A stretch of 36,483 nt of DNA from a virus. Every line of letters starts with the position of its first letter. Positions within the stretch are counted from its first letter, which is position 1. The stretch is taken from positions 1 to 36,483 of IMG/VR virus record IMGVR_UViG_3300042475_000600; one strand, given 5' to 3'. This document shows positions 8,073 to 17,448 of the stretch, piece after piece. The position numbers and the translations under genes are program-made. The notes under the pieces were generated by a model. That model did not search any database, was not told the DNA's origin, and saw only the letters and a list, made by a program, of their open reading frames with translations.

Positions 8073-8722
8073 GAGTTGGTGTTTGCGTCCCATGCCGGGA
8101 TGAGGTGCATACTGGTTTTGCTTTTGACTTTGCAAGAATGACAGCGCATGATGCGTCAGTACGTTGCAAGGATGGCAAAGGCGGTCTGAGTATGTACACA
8201 ATGCCGGGAACGCTGATATTTGACCAGCGTGAGAAGTTGGCAGAGGTAGCATTGAAAGAGGGTTGTGACGCGCTATTGTTTATTGATAGCGATATGCGAT
8301 TCCCTCACGATATGATTACCATAATGCTAAGTAGGGAAGTGCCGATAGTTGGTGTTAATGCTACGACCAGAAGAAAGCCTGTTACGCCTACGGCAAAACT
8401 GCTGACTAAGCGTATGGATGGCGAGACATTGGTGCATCACTGGTCGAATGTTGACTCTCGCGGCAAGGAAGGCATTGAGGAGGTTACAGCGGTTGGGTTT
8501 GGTGCTGTGATGATCCGTCGAGAAGTATTCGAAAAGACGGGCAGACCTTGGTTTGATGCTGGATGGGGTGCTAATGGTGTGTGTGGTGAGGATGTGTATT
8601 TCTGCGTCAAGGCTGGTTCTGAGGGCTTTCAGACGTATGTAGATCACGAATTATCGATGCACATTCGTCATATTGGCACTTACGAATATGGCTGGAAAGA
8701 TTTTGAACAATTAGAGGAATAG
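8069..8722 (+). CDS. Glycosyltransferase family 2-like protein in the head operon
   Basis: This 217-residue protein starts with VGVCVPCRDEVHTGF, the usual GT-A N-terminal strand and loop. It carries DSD within LLFIDSDMRFP (residues 73-75), the metal/nucleotide-sugar motif. Later it has GAVMIRREVFEKTGRPWF and a GEDVYFC segment, matching the GAxxxxR and (E/D)D motifs of GT2 enzymes. It lies between capsid and adaptor genes in the same operon (ATGA overlap upstream, one base before the next gene). It therefore probably acts late, possibly glycosylating a virion protein; the acceptor is not known. Confidence 0.8.
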   Translation: MRVGVCVPCRDEVHTGFAFDFARMTAHDASVRCKDGKGGLSMYTMPGTLIFDQREKLAEVALKEGCDALLFIDSDMRFPHDMITIMLSREVPIVGVNATTRRKPVTPTAKLLTKRMDGETLVHHWSNVDSRGKEGIEEVTAVGFGAVMIRREVFEKTGRPWFDAGWGANGVCGEDVYFCVKAGSEGFQTYVDHELSMHIRHIGTYEYGWKDFEQLEE

Positions 8723-8723
8723 C

Positions 8724-9344
8724 ATGGCACTTACGACCTATAGCGAGCTAAAAACAACGATAGCTAACTATCTGGCTCGTAGCGATCTTACTTCAGTTAT
8801 TCCGGACTTTATCCGTCTGGCTGAGACTAGGCTGCAAAGAGACCTAAGAATCCGTCAGATGTTGGTTGTAGCTACAGCAAGCACAACGGGAGGCGATTCA
8901 ACACTTGGATTGCCTACCGATTTCTTAGAGATGAGAGACATTCATCTCAATACGACTCCGATCACTACGCTCCGTTACAAGGCTCCTAACTCGTTTTATC
9001 AGGAATCTAGGGTAACGGATGGCGGCAAGCCTGTTGATTACACTATTCTAGGTGCGGAGATGCAGTTAGCTCCGGTTCCAGATTCGTCTTATACGGCGCA
9101 GATGTTGTATTACGCCAAGCCTCCTGTATTATCAGATTCGACAGCTAGTAACGTATTCTTGGCTTATGTGCCTGATGCGTTGCTCTATGCGTCATTAACA
9201 GAGGCAGAACCGTATTTGATGAATGATGCAAGGGTGCAGACTTGGGCTTCCTTGTATTCTAGGGCGATTGATTCTATCTCTACGTCCGACCAAGCAAGTG
9301 AGTACAGTGGTCAACCAATGTCTATGTCTTATAACGTGAGGTAA
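8724..9344 (+). CDS. Head-tail adaptor (SU10 adaptor-like)
   Basis: This 206-residue protein has TYSELKTTIANYLARSDL near its start, a helix LAETRLQRDLRIR, and the pattern LPTDFLEMRDIHL followed by a GAEMQLAPVPD strand. This is characteristic of the SU10-like adaptor proteins that form the ring below the portal. The C-terminal part (LTEAEPYLMNDARVQTWASLYSRAI) is helical as in that family. Its position two genes after the capsid agrees. Confidence 0.82.
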   Translation: MALTTYSELKTTIANYLARSDLTSVIPDFIRLAETRLQRDLRIRQMLVVATASTTGGDSTLGLPTDFLEMRDIHLNTTPITTLRYKAPNSFYQESRVTDGGKPVDYTILGAEMQLAPVPDSSYTAQMLYYAKPPVLSDSTASNVFLAYVPDALLYASLTEAEPYLMNDARVQTWASLYSRAIDSISTSDQASEYSGQPMSMSYNVR

Positions 9345-9347
9345 ATC

Positions 9348-9734
9348 ATGGCTGAGATGTCCAATTATCTGGAGAACGCGCTAATTAACGCTACTCTCCG
9401 CAATACAAGCTACACAAGCCCTACAACGGTTTATGTAGGTCTGTACACAAGTGATCCGGGTGATGGCAATACAGGAACGGAAGTTTCTGGTGGTTCGTAT
9501 GCTCGTACATCGGTTACTTTTGGTGCGCCTAGCAACGGTGTATCAACAAATAGTGCAGCAGTAACATTCCCAACAGCAACAGGTACATGGGGAACTGTGA
9601 CGCATATCGGTATTCTGGATGCCTCGACTAGCGGCAACCTGCTGTATCACACGCCATTAGACTCGTCTAAGTCGATTGCTTCTGGTGATGTGTTTACAAT
9701 CTCGTCTGGTAACCTTTCTGTGACTCTGGAGTAA
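9348..9734 (+). CDS. Small tail/head surface protein
   Basis: This 128-residue protein has the pattern of a common phage structural family: LENALINATLRNT, then VYVGLYTSDP, a Thr/Ser/Gly-rich beta domain and THIGILDASTSGNLLYHTPL. It is predicted all-beta, with no membrane segment. It probably sits on the virion as a short fibre or decoration protein. A clear Shine-Dalgarno (GTGAGG) precedes its ATG. Confidence 0.65.
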   Translation: MAEMSNYLENALINATLRNTSYTSPTTVYVGLYTSDPGDGNTGTEVSGGSYARTSVTFGAPSNGVSTNSAAVTFPTATGTWGTVTHIGILDASTSGNLLYHTPLDSSKSIASGDVFTISSGNLSVTLE

Positions 9735-9736
9735 TC

Positions 9737-10417
9737 ATGCCTTTAATAATTGCTGACCGAGTTCGGGAAACGTCCACCACGACCGGCACAGGCACTCTCA
9801 CACTGGGCGGCGCGGTAACTGGGTTTCGTACTTTTGGGTCGGCGATTGGCGATGGTAATACTTGCTATTACACGATTACTCTCGGTGCTGCTTGGGAGAT
9901 TGGTATTGGTACTGTTGGGACGGGTACGTTAGCTCGAACTACGGTACTGAAATCATCAAACAGCAATAGCGCGGTTGATTTTGCTGCTGGCACTAAAGAT
10001 GTGTTTGTTACTTATACCGCTGAACGCGCAGTTACAACAGACGGTTCAGAAACTTTAACGAACAAGACGCTAACAGACCCTACGATTGTTGGAACGATCA
10101 TTGAGGACGTTTTCACTATTACAGACGGTGCAGCGTTTGAGATCAATCCCGCTAACGGTTCTATACAGTTGATTACTTTGGGTGCAAGTCGTACACCAAA
10201 GGGAACTAACTTTGTTGCTGGAGAGGCTGTTACGTTGATGGTTGACGATGGAACGTCGTATTCATTGACGTGGACAGATGCGACGTGGGGTGGTTCTGGT
10301 GTTGTTTGGAAAACCGATGCTGGTGTCGCTCCTGCGTTGGTCTCTACAGGGTATACAGCAATTGTTCTTTGGAAAGTTGGCAGTCAAGTCTATGGCGCGA
10401 GAGTAGGAAACGCATAA
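9737..10417 (+). CDS. Virion beta-rich protein, tail-fibre-like
   Basis: This 226-residue, all-beta, Thr/Gly-rich protein has a start like those of fibre-like proteins in marine and freshwater podoviruses (LIIADRVRETSTTTGTGTLT). Residues 85-110 contain the ETLTNKTLTDPTI linker often found in phage fibre proteins. Its stop overlaps the start of the next gene (TAATG). It is probably a component of the tail tip or fibre base. Confidence 0.65.
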   Translation: MPLIIADRVRETSTTTGTGTLTLGGAVTGFRTFGSAIGDGNTCYYTITLGAAWEIGIGTVGTGTLARTTVLKSSNSNSAVDFAAGTKDVFVTYTAERAVTTDGSETLTNKTLTDPTIVGTIIEDVFTITDGAAFEINPANGSIQLITLGASRTPKGTNFVAGEAVTLMVDDGTSYSLTWTDATWGGSGVVWKTDAGVAPALVSTGYTAIVLWKVGSQVYGARVGNA

Positions 10418-12330
10418 TGCTTGCTAAAAAGTTACAAAGTGCTGCCTCTGCCGCTGAACCTGCATTTATTGAGGATGTGTTTTCTACATATCTTTACACT
10501 GGTACAGGCTCAAGTCAGTCGATAGTCAATAATATTGACCTTAGCGGCGAAGGTGGCATGGTCTGGATAAAAGGGCGATCTGGAGCTACTAGCAATGCGC
10601 TATACGACACAGTAAGAGGAACGACTAAAGACTTAGCATCTGATTCAACTGCTGCTCAAACGACACAAGCTACTGGTTTAACTGCGTTTAACAGCGACGG
10701 GTTTACTATTGGCGCACTGGCAAAGCTAAATACCAGTACAGCTACCTATGCTTCTTGGGCATTTAGAAAGCAAGATAAATTCTTTGATGTCCGTAGCATT
10801 TCGCATACAAACGGCACTGCTGATACCGTTGATTTCTCAAATCTTGGGACAATTGGTTGTGTAATTCTAAAAGATACAGGCTCCACAAGTAACTGGTTTG
10901 TTTGGTATAAGGATATGAGTAATACCCAAAAGTTACTATTAAATTCGACTGATTCTCCTATAACAAGTTCAACATTTACTGTTTCTGGAACAACAGTAAC
11001 AATTTCAAGTGCAGCAACAACTGGCACAAAATTGTTATATGTGTTTGCCCATAATGCTGCTGGATTTGGTGAGCAAGGACTAGATAATGCGATCAGTTTC
11101 GGCACATATACTGGTAACGGCAGCGCAACTGGAACTACTGTAACGCTAGATTATGAGCCTCAGTTCTTGATGATAAAAAGAACTGATACTACGGGTGATT
11201 GGCACATAATTGACAATATGCGTGGCTTTATTGTCGGCGGCACTGATTCTGAACTAAACCCAAACCTTGCCAATGCTGAATCAACGGGTACGTTTGTAAC
11301 CCCAACAGCAACAGGATTCCAATTAAATACGACTGACGCTAGTTATAACGCAAGTGCAGGGACGTATTTTTATATGGCAATACGTCGAGGCTTAATGAGA
11401 GAGCCTACAACGGGTACATCTGTATTAGGCATAACTGCAAGAAGCGGCACAGGAGCTAACGCTACCGTTTCTGGTGGCAATGTTGCCGACTTTGCGATTA
11501 TCAAAAACAGAGGTTCGGCTGTTGGTTGGCTTCAAACGCAGCGATTGACTAGCACAAACTATCTTGTATCAAATACGACTGCTGCTCAGGTAGCCGCTGG
11601 CGTGACTATTTTGCAAGCTAGTCCTTGGGACGTTATGAATGGTGTCAAGGTTGGCACTACATCAACAATTACAAATGCGTCTGCGAATACATATATCAAT
11701 TATCTGTTTAGTCGTGCTGCTGGCTTCTTTGATGTGGTTTGCTATACCGGAACTGGTGCAAATAGAACCGTATCCCATAATTTGGGTGTTGTTCCAGAGT
11801 TGATGATTGTTAAGTGCCGCAGTGCAGCTAACGATTGGGCTGTTTATGCTAACAATGACAATACAGATTATTTGTTACTGAACTCGAATGCTGCAACTGC
11901 TGACGATGCTACGTTTTGGAACGACACCAGCCCAACATCTAGCGTCTTTACAGTTGGCACAAATGCAGATGTAAATACGAATACAGCGACTTACGTTGCG
12001 TATTTGTTCGCATCAGTAACAGGTGTATCTAAGGTAGGCACATATACTGGCACAGGAACAACAAATCAGATCAACTGCGGCTTTACTAGCGGTGCAAGAT
12101 TTGTAATGATTAAGCGGCTTTCTGGTTCAACTGGTGATTGGTACGTTTACGATACAGCGCGAGGCATTATTGCTGGAAACGATCCGTTTATGCTTATCAA
12201 TACAACAGCGGCAGACGTTACAAATACTGACTACATTGACGCTTTTTCGTCTGGTTTCGAGTTAAGCAGTACAGCACCAGCGGCGATTAACGCAAATGGC
12301 GCAACATTTATCTTCTTAGCGATTGCATAG
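10417..12330 (+). CDS. Repetitive virion surface protein (DUF7483-like)
   Basis: This 637-residue all-beta protein is built of degenerate units of roughly 90-110 residues. They carry a YTGTG turn, a strand pair ending in a (V/M)(W/M)IK motif, a W-Y/W-V strand and an FxVG or GF segment; examples are YTGTGANRTVSHNLGVVP and YTGTGTTNQINCGFTSG. This is what I recall for the DUF7483 domain of phage structural proteins. The in-frame ATG at 10417 overlaps the previous stop (TAATG) and is preferred to a longer upstream frame. It is likely a fibre or decoration protein; receptor binding is possible but not shown. Confidence 0.7.
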   Translation: MLAKKLQSAASAAEPAFIEDVFSTYLYTGTGSSQSIVNNIDLSGEGGMVWIKGRSGATSNALYDTVRGTTKDLASDSTAAQTTQATGLTAFNSDGFTIGALAKLNTSTATYASWAFRKQDKFFDVRSISHTNGTADTVDFSNLGTIGCVILKDTGSTSNWFVWYKDMSNTQKLLLNSTDSPITSSTFTVSGTTVTISSAATTGTKLLYVFAHNAAGFGEQGLDNAISFGTYTGNGSATGTTVTLDYEPQFLMIKRTDTTGDWHIIDNMRGFIVGGTDSELNPNLANAESTGTFVTPTATGFQLNTTDASYNASAGTYFYMAIRRGLMREPTTGTSVLGITARSGTGANATVSGGNVADFAIIKNRGSAVGWLQTQRLTSTNYLVSNTTAAQVAAGVTILQASPWDVMNGVKVGTTSTITNASANTYINYLFSRAAGFFDVVCYTGTGANRTVSHNLGVVPELMIVKCRSAANDWAVYANNDNTDYLLLNSNAATADDATFWNDTSPTSSVFTVGTNADVNTNTATYVAYLFASVTGVSKVGTYTGTGTTNQINCGFTSGARFVMIKRLSGSTGDWYVYDTARGIIAGNDPFMLINTTAADVTNTDYIDAFSSGFELSSTAPAAINANGATFIFLAIA

Positions 12331-12338
12331 AGGTAATC

Positions 12339-12776
12339 ATGGAAATTAGGATTAGAGAAACAGGGCAAGTAGTTACCGAAGCGGATTTTCGGTCGCTTCA
12401 TCGGAATACTAGCTTCCCTATGCAATTGAATGAGCAGCTACTAAACGAATTTGGAGCCGATCCAGTATTGAATAGCCCTGAGCCACAGGCTACTCGGTAT
12501 CAGAGTGTCATTAGAGATGGCGTTCAAGAAATTAATGGTAAGTGGTTTACCAAGTTTTCCGTTGTAGATATGGACGCACAGGCTATTGCGGAAGTTGATG
12601 CCAATCAAGCTGAAGCCGTAAGAAATGAGCGTAACCGTCGATTGTCAGAGACAGATTGGCGTTTCCGTAGTGATATGTCACCATCTCAGGCATGGATAGA
12701 TTATTGCCAAGCCTTGAGAGATATTCCTTTGCAGCAGGGGTTCCCTTGGGAAGTTAACTGGGCAGTGGAGCCGTAA
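12339..12776 (+). CDS. Tail assembly chaperone-like protein
   Basis: This 145-residue protein ends with the pattern NERNRRLSETDW, then WIDYCQALRDIPLQQGFPWEVNW. This is the signature of the phage tail assembly chaperone (APC) family, which helps fold or attach tail fibres and often follows a fibre gene. Here it follows the repetitive surface protein, so that protein is the natural client. A good Shine-Dalgarno (AGAGG) precedes the ATG. Confidence 0.75.
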   Translation: MEIRIRETGQVVTEADFRSLHRNTSFPMQLNEQLLNEFGADPVLNSPEPQATRYQSVIRDGVQEINGKWFTKFSVVDMDAQAIAEVDANQAEAVRNERNRRLSETDWRFRSDMSPSQAWIDYCQALRDIPLQQGFPWEVNWAVEP

Positions 12777-13196
12777 ATGTTAGGGATATTGCCATTATCG
12801 TCTGCGCCCTTATCTGAAAGCAATATTGCCTCGTTGGTAGTTGCCTCGGCAGCAATAAATGGCAATGCTGTTGTAACGTCTGGTAGTACGGTCTATAAGT
12901 ATGGCTCTGGCTCGATTAACGGTCTTGCTACGGTAACGGCTAACGGTGGCTATGGTGTATTGGCAAGCGCAAGCATCTTAGGTAGGTCTTTAGTTACCGC
13001 TGCGGCAAACAATGACGTTAGTGCGAGTGCGTCGGTTACTGCTAAAGCTGAAGTCGTGGCATTTGGTGGTATTCAGCGGCTTAGTGGGACGATATCTGTT
13101 TTAGGTCGTGCTGTGGTAACGACAAAAGGCATGATTTACGGTGAAGAATGGACGAAAGTCTCTCCGGTGGGTGATACATGGCTACGACAAGAATAA
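12777..13196 (+). CDS. Short beta-repeat protein
   Basis: This 139-residue protein consists of about five tandem units of about 20 residues, such as [40 protein letters not shown] and [16 protein letters not shown]. Each has alternating small hydrophobic residues, typical of a beta-solenoid or fibre shaft. The start follows the previous stop directly and the 3' end overlaps the next gene by 19 bases. It is probably a short fibre or spike component. Confidence 0.6.
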   Translation: MLGILPLSSAPLSESNIASLVVASAAINGNAVVTSGSTVYKYGSGSINGLATVTANGGYGVLASASILGRSLVTAAANNDVSASASVTAKAEVVAFGGIQRLSGTISVLGRAVVTTKGMIYGEEWTKVSPVGDTWLRQE

Positions 13197-14815
13197 ATTT
13201 CGGGGAATGGACACCAGACCAGCCTAGTATCATGGGCGGGGTAACTGATGCAAAGAATTGCTATCCGGTAATGAATGGGTATGCTCCTGTTAGGGATGCA
13301 GCCGATTATTCCTCTAACGCTGGTCAGTCATTGCTATTGGCTTTTGCTGGCAAGTACGCTAGTACAAATAACCTGTTTGCGGCTGGTGCTACTCAGGTCT
13401 TTAAGTTTGACCCTACTGATACGACACTCGACCCGCTGACAACTTCTGGTTATTCGCCTATTGAATCGTGGGATATTACCCAGTTCGGTTCGAAGATAAT
13501 CATGGCTAATGGTCTAACGAAATTGCAGTCGTTTGACATTAGTGGCGGGGCATACGTCTATGGTCTTGATGATGCTGGACTAACTGGCTCGATCGCTGGC
13601 ACAACCCTAACGGTTACTAACGTCAGTTACGGCACGATTGTCGTAGGGCAGACATTAAGCGGAACTGGCGTTACTGGTGGCACGACGATTACAGGCTACG
13701 GCACAGGCACAGGTGGCAATGGCACTTATTCCGTAAGCTCAAGCCAGACGGTATCTAGCACTAACATTACTGCAACTGGCAATGCTCCACCAGCTAAGTA
13801 TGTGACGGTTGTGCGTGATTTTGTGGTGGCTGCTTACATTGCTGGCGAGGAGTCTAAGGTCTTCTGGTCTGACATTAACAACGAAGTTAATTGGGTTCCT
13901 AGCCTTTTTAGTCAGTCTGATTCTCAGTATTTGCCTGATGGTGGCAATATTACAGGTCTTGCAGGTGGTGAATACGGTCTGATCTTCCTAGAAAGAGCGA
14001 TCTACCGAATGACTTATTCGGGAAGTCCGTTCTTCTTCCAATTCGATGCTATTTCGAGAACATTGGGCGGCATTTCCTCTGGTTCGATTATTCAGTTTGG
14101 TGGGTTGACTTACTTCCTATCTGACGATGGCTTTTATGCTTGCGATGGTCAGAATGTCATTCCTATTGGTGCTGAAAAGGTAAATCGTTGGTTTTTTGAT
14201 AATGCTGTTTTGACCAATATTGCCAACACAATGTCATCGACGGTTGACCCGATTAAGGGTCTTGTCTTTTGGTGCTTCCCGGCTAAAGAGGGTGGTAGCT
14301 TGATGTTGATTTATAACATCCAGCTAAAGAAATGGTCTTACGCATCAACGGACATAACGTCTATTTCGTACATTTTGACTCCTTCATCAACATTGGAGCA
14401 GGTTGATAATTACGATAACAATCTGGATACGCTGGATATTCCGCTAGATTCTCCTGTTTGGGCTGGCGGTTTGCAGTTATTCGCAGGTGTCAGAGCGCAG
14501 AAAATCATTGTGTTTGATGGCGCGGTAATGCCAGCAACAGTGTCTAGCGGTGACGTTGATATTGGGCAAAGTATGATAACGATGGCACGACCTTACGTTG
14601 ATAATTCAACGGGATTGGTAGCTATTGCCTCTCGGCAAGCCTTATCTGAGCCTCCTCAGTTCACAAGTTACACAACTGCTAACGGTGATGGTCGTGTTCC
14701 ATTGAGGTCTAACGGAAGGTTCCATAGATTATCGGTCAAGACTAATGCTGGAGATACTAGCTGGAGTACGATTGTCGGTGTAGAGGTTGATGTGCAAAAG
14801 GCTGGTGCAAGATGA
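13178..14815 (+). CDS. Tail hub / DNA-stabilisation protein (P22 gp10-like role)
   Basis: This 545-residue protein starts with [26 protein letters not shown]. In podoviruses this start marks a conserved beta-propeller-like protein below the adaptor, comparable in place to P22 gp10. Repeated [15 protein letters not shown] segments support a propeller-like fold. Residues 134-202 look like an inserted Thr/Gly-rich Ig-like or fibre module ([20 protein letters not shown]). It overlaps neighbours on both sides. The specific gp10 comparison is inference. Confidence 0.65.
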   Translation: MATTRINFGEWTPDQPSIMGGVTDAKNCYPVMNGYAPVRDAADYSSNAGQSLLLAFAGKYASTNNLFAAGATQVFKFDPTDTTLDPLTTSGYSPIESWDITQFGSKIIMANGLTKLQSFDISGGAYVYGLDDAGLTGSIAGTTLTVTNVSYGTIVVGQTLSGTGVTGGTTITGYGTGTGGNGTYSVSSSQTVSSTNITATGNAPPAKYVTVVRDFVVAAYIAGEESKVFWSDINNEVNWVPSLFSQSDSQYLPDGGNITGLAGGEYGLIFLERAIYRMTYSGSPFFFQFDAISRTLGGISSGSIIQFGGLTYFLSDDGFYACDGQNVIPIGAEKVNRWFFDNAVLTNIANTMSSTVDPIKGLVFWCFPAKEGGSLMLIYNIQLKKWSYASTDITSISYILTPSSTLEQVDNYDNNLDTLDIPLDSPVWAGGLQLFAGVRAQKIIVFDGAVMPATVSSGDVDIGQSMITMARPYVDNSTGLVAIASRQALSEPPQFTSYTTANGDGRVPLRSNGRFHRLSVKTNAGDTSWSTIVGVEVDVQKAGAR

Positions 14816-15600
14816 CGAAATTTCGGACATTACCGCCATTTGGGGGAGATGAACGAGCCGTTGCCGAGGTAATTCGCGGCATTATGGACGGTAAGACCAA
14901 TAATTCGGGTAGTCTGACACTAGCGACAGGAAATGCGGTCACAACGACCCTTTACGACGAGCGTATAGGCTACGACAGTCTTATTTTCTTTGTCCCTACA
15001 TCTGATGCTGCTGAGGCTGATTCGGCTCCTTACGGGGCGTTTCAGGACTCCACAGACCAAACGGCTGCGAACACGACTACAGCCTATGCAGTTACCTTTA
15101 ACACAACAGATTATTCCAATGGAGTTTACATTTCTGATAGTTCTAGGCTAAACGTCAGGAATTATGGAATTTACAACATCCAGTTTTCTTTCCAATTTAA
15201 GAATACGTCAAATGATGGTCAAGACGTAGATATTTGGTTCCGTAAGAATGGAACCGACGTAGCTGGTTCTAATAGTAAGTTTTATTTGCCAGCGAGAAAG
15301 AGTACGGGTGACCCTAGTCACTTGATTTCCGCGATGAACTATTTTTTAGAGATGAACGCTAATGACTATGTTCAGGTAATGTGGAGGGTGAGTAATACTA
15401 GCGTTTCTTTGGAGCAGTACCCAACTGACACAAACCCAACTAGACCGGCAACACCATCGACTATTATTACAATGTCTTACGTTGCACCATCAGCAACAAC
15501 GAATCTTTACGTTTCAAGTCAGCAACAAGGGCAAGCAACTGTCAGTCATTGGGCTAACAGTACGGCAAACAAAACTTATGGGTACATTATCGTCGGATGA
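14812..15600 (+). CDS. Virion protein with C1q/TNF-like beta domain
   Basis: This 262-residue protein has an N-terminal 60-residue segment ([19 protein letters not shown]) that is probably the attachment helix. A jelly-roll-like domain covers about residues 80-225, with the strand order [39 protein letters not shown] and [11 protein letters not shown] seen in C1q/TNF-like phage tail proteins. It probably assembles as a trimer on the virion. ATGA overlaps link it to the genes on both sides. Confidence 0.65.
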   Translation: MTKFRTLPPFGGDERAVAEVIRGIMDGKTNNSGSLTLATGNAVTTTLYDERIGYDSLIFFVPTSDAAEADSAPYGAFQDSTDQTAANTTTAYAVTFNTTDYSNGVYISDSSRLNVRNYGIYNIQFSFQFKNTSNDGQDVDIWFRKNGTDVAGSNSKFYLPARKSTGDPSHLISAMNYFLEMNANDYVQVMWRVSNTSVSLEQYPTDTNPTRPATPSTIITMSYVAPSATTNLYVSSQQQGQATVSHWANSTANKTYGYIIVG

Positions 15601-15998
15601 TTGAATTCAAATTTATCGAGCCTGACCAACTTAGAGATTGGTGGAAAAGCGTCAAGCCCGGACTAGAGGAAATAAAAAAGAGAAGCCCTGAAAACTGGAT
15701 ACCAGAGGATGTGTACGCAGACTGCTGGAATCGAAGGTCATTTTTGTATGTTGCTTTAAAAAATAGTCACTTTGTGGGCTATTTTGTATTGCAGCCGATC
15801 AACCAAAAACTCCATGTTTGGGCGGCTTGGACGTTAGAAAATGATTATCAACTGGTGGAAAAAGGTTTACAATTTACCAAAGATGTGGCAAGAGAAGCTA
15901 ATATCAAATATTTAAGTTTCTCTAGTCATCGTCCGGGGTGGAGTCGAAGGGCTAAGGCTTACGGCTTCCGTCCTAGAGAATGGATTAGCGAGGTGTAA
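15597..15998 (+). CDS. GNAT-like protein
   Basis: This 133-residue protein follows the pattern of a GNAT acyltransferase: strands SFLYVALKNSHFVGYFVLQPI and KLHVWAAWT, a helix, then IKYLSFSSHRPGWSRRAKAYGF. That end resembles the late YxxxGF motif of GNATs. Proteins of this type sit beside the internal virion genes in many podoviruses, and T7 gp13 is comparable in place. The canonical Q/RxxGxG/A loop is not obvious, so it may be non-catalytic and act in virion assembly. Confidence 0.6.
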   Translation: MIEFKFIEPDQLRDWWKSVKPGLEEIKKRSPENWIPEDVYADCWNRRSFLYVALKNSHFVGYFVLQPINQKLHVWAAWTLENDYQLVEKGLQFTKDVAREANIKYLSFSSHRPGWSRRAKAYGFRPREWISEV

Positions 15999-15999
15999 T

Positions 16000-16998
16000 A
16001 TGGGTGGCGGTGGAAGCGAAACTAAGACAGAAATTGACCCAGCGTTTAAACCATATATTACCTATGGTTTAGAGGAAGCAAAGCGGCTTTATCAAAATAT
16101 GCCGCAAGCTCCGTCAACCTTGGCGGTTGGTCCATCTGCTCAGACGTTACAAGCGATGCAACTAGCGCAACAGAGAGCTATGGCTGGTTCTCCGCTACTT
16201 GCTCAAGCTCAAAACACAATATCTCAGCAAATGGGCTACATGAACCCATATGCGTCAAAGATAGAGTCATTGGCGATGGGTGCTAATGACCCATCTTCTG
16301 CTTTTTATCGTTCCATGATGGAAGGTCAGCCGGAATCTGAGGCTGCTCGACTAACGAAATCGACTGCTGGCGGTGCTTACTTAGGTGGTGGTAGTGAGTA
16401 TCTTCAGGGTGCTTTGTCACAGGCTAATCGTTTAGCTGGTGAATCATTTGGCGAGAGCATGAAGAACCTGCAAGCTCAAGCCGCTGCTGCTGGTCGTTAC
16501 GGTTCTGGTGCGATGGCACAGCAAACAGCTAAATCACAAGATGTATTAGCTCGCGCATTATCGGAACAAAACCAAAAGGCTTATCTTCAGAATTACCAGT
16601 TGGAGCGTCAGGCTCAAGAGGCTGCTATGGGTCGCTTGGGGTCACTTGAGCAACAGGCTATAGCGAATAGATTTGCTGGCGCACAAGGTCTAACGGCTGG
16701 CGAGCAATTTGCGCTACAGACTCAGCTAGGTGCTTTGGGCAATGCTGCAAACATTACGGCTCAGGACTTGGCTAGACAGCAACAAGCTGCGGCAATGGCT
16801 CCGGGATTGGCTGCTCAGGATTACGCAGATATTCAGCGATTGCTACAAGTTGGGCAAGGTTATGAGGCTTACGACAAGAACGCGATTATGGGTCAATTGC
16901 AAGCCCAACAACTACCGCTAGATTGGCTGAGACAGGCAACCAACATCTTCTATGGTGCGCCAATGGAAACTAAGACAGCGACATCGGGAGGTAAATAA
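16000..16998 (+). CDS. Internal virion (ejection) protein A
   Basis: This 332-residue protein is rich in Ala, Gln and Gly, mostly helical, and has a Gly-rich start. Central segments such as AAAAGRYGSGAMAQQTAKSQD lead into a long helix with Gln/Ala heptads. It starts a block of four such genes before the fibre, the position of the P22 gp7/gp20/gp16 or T7 gp14-16 ejection proteins. These enter the cell with the DNA and form a channel across the envelope. Confidence 0.65.
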   Translation: MGGGGSETKTEIDPAFKPYITYGLEEAKRLYQNMPQAPSTLAVGPSAQTLQAMQLAQQRAMAGSPLLAQAQNTISQQMGYMNPYASKIESLAMGANDPSSAFYRSMMEGQPESEAARLTKSTAGGAYLGGGSEYLQGALSQANRLAGESFGESMKNLQAQAAAAGRYGSGAMAQQTAKSQDVLARALSEQNQKAYLQNYQLERQAQEAAMGRLGSLEQQAIANRFAGAQGLTAGEQFALQTQLGALGNAANITAQDLARQQQAAAMAPGLAAQDYADIQRLLQVGQGYEAYDKNAIMGQLQAQQLPLDWLRQATNIFYGAPMETKTATSGGK

Positions 16999-17441
16999 TG
17001 GGTGCGCCAATGATGATCGGTGCTGCGTTAGGAGGCGGTCTCTCTGCGGCTAGAGGTGGTAATCCGCTGCTAGGTGCATTACTTGGTGGCGTTGGTGGCG
17101 GTGTATTTGGTGCTGCTAGTGGCGCGGCTAGTGGGGCGGCTGGTGCTGCTCAGGCTGCGAATATAGCTGCTGCTCCTGCGGCTAGCATGGGTGCTATCAA
17201 TACGGCTGCTGGTCAAGCGATGGCTGCTCCTAGCCTGATGTCAACTTTGCAGCAAGTCCCTAAGTCGTTTATGCAGTTTGGGCAAGAAAACCCTATGGCG
17301 ATGAATCTTGCGTCTAATGCGGCACAAGAAGAATTTAGGCAAAAGCAAATCCCGACACCCGGACTTCTGCGAGGGAGCCCCGGTCAACCTGAGCCATCGG
17401 TTCTGTCTCAATTGGCAGCACCACAAATCAGTCTGTTATAG
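16998..17441 (+). CDS. Internal virion protein B, Gly/Ala-rich
   Basis: This 147-residue protein has an N-terminal 70 residues almost wholly Gly, Ala and Leu (GAALGGGLSAARGG, LLGALLGGVGGGVFGAASG). Such glycine-zipper stretches can insert into membranes. The C-terminal half is polar and Gln/Pro-rich. The start overlaps the previous stop (TAATG). The likely role is a membrane-inserting ejection protein. Confidence 0.6.
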   Translation: MGAPMMIGAALGGGLSAARGGNPLLGALLGGVGGGVFGAASGAASGAAGAAQAANIAAAPAASMGAINTAAGQAMAAPSLMSTLQQVPKSFMQFGQENPMAMNLASNAAQEEFRQKQIPTPGLLRGSPGQPEPSVLSQLAAPQISLL

Positions 17442-17448
17442 GTGATCT

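Noticed and set aside
10270-10416. Longer start for the DUF7483-like protein
   Set aside because: The extension reads through the 3' end of the previous gene with odd Cys/Trp-rich sequence; the TAATG overlap at 10415-10419 marks the real start.
9348-13196. Diversity-generating retroelement target region, since the head and portal proteins recall BPP-1-like phages
   Set aside because: No reverse transcriptase gene and no template/variable repeat pair were seen anywhere in the window.
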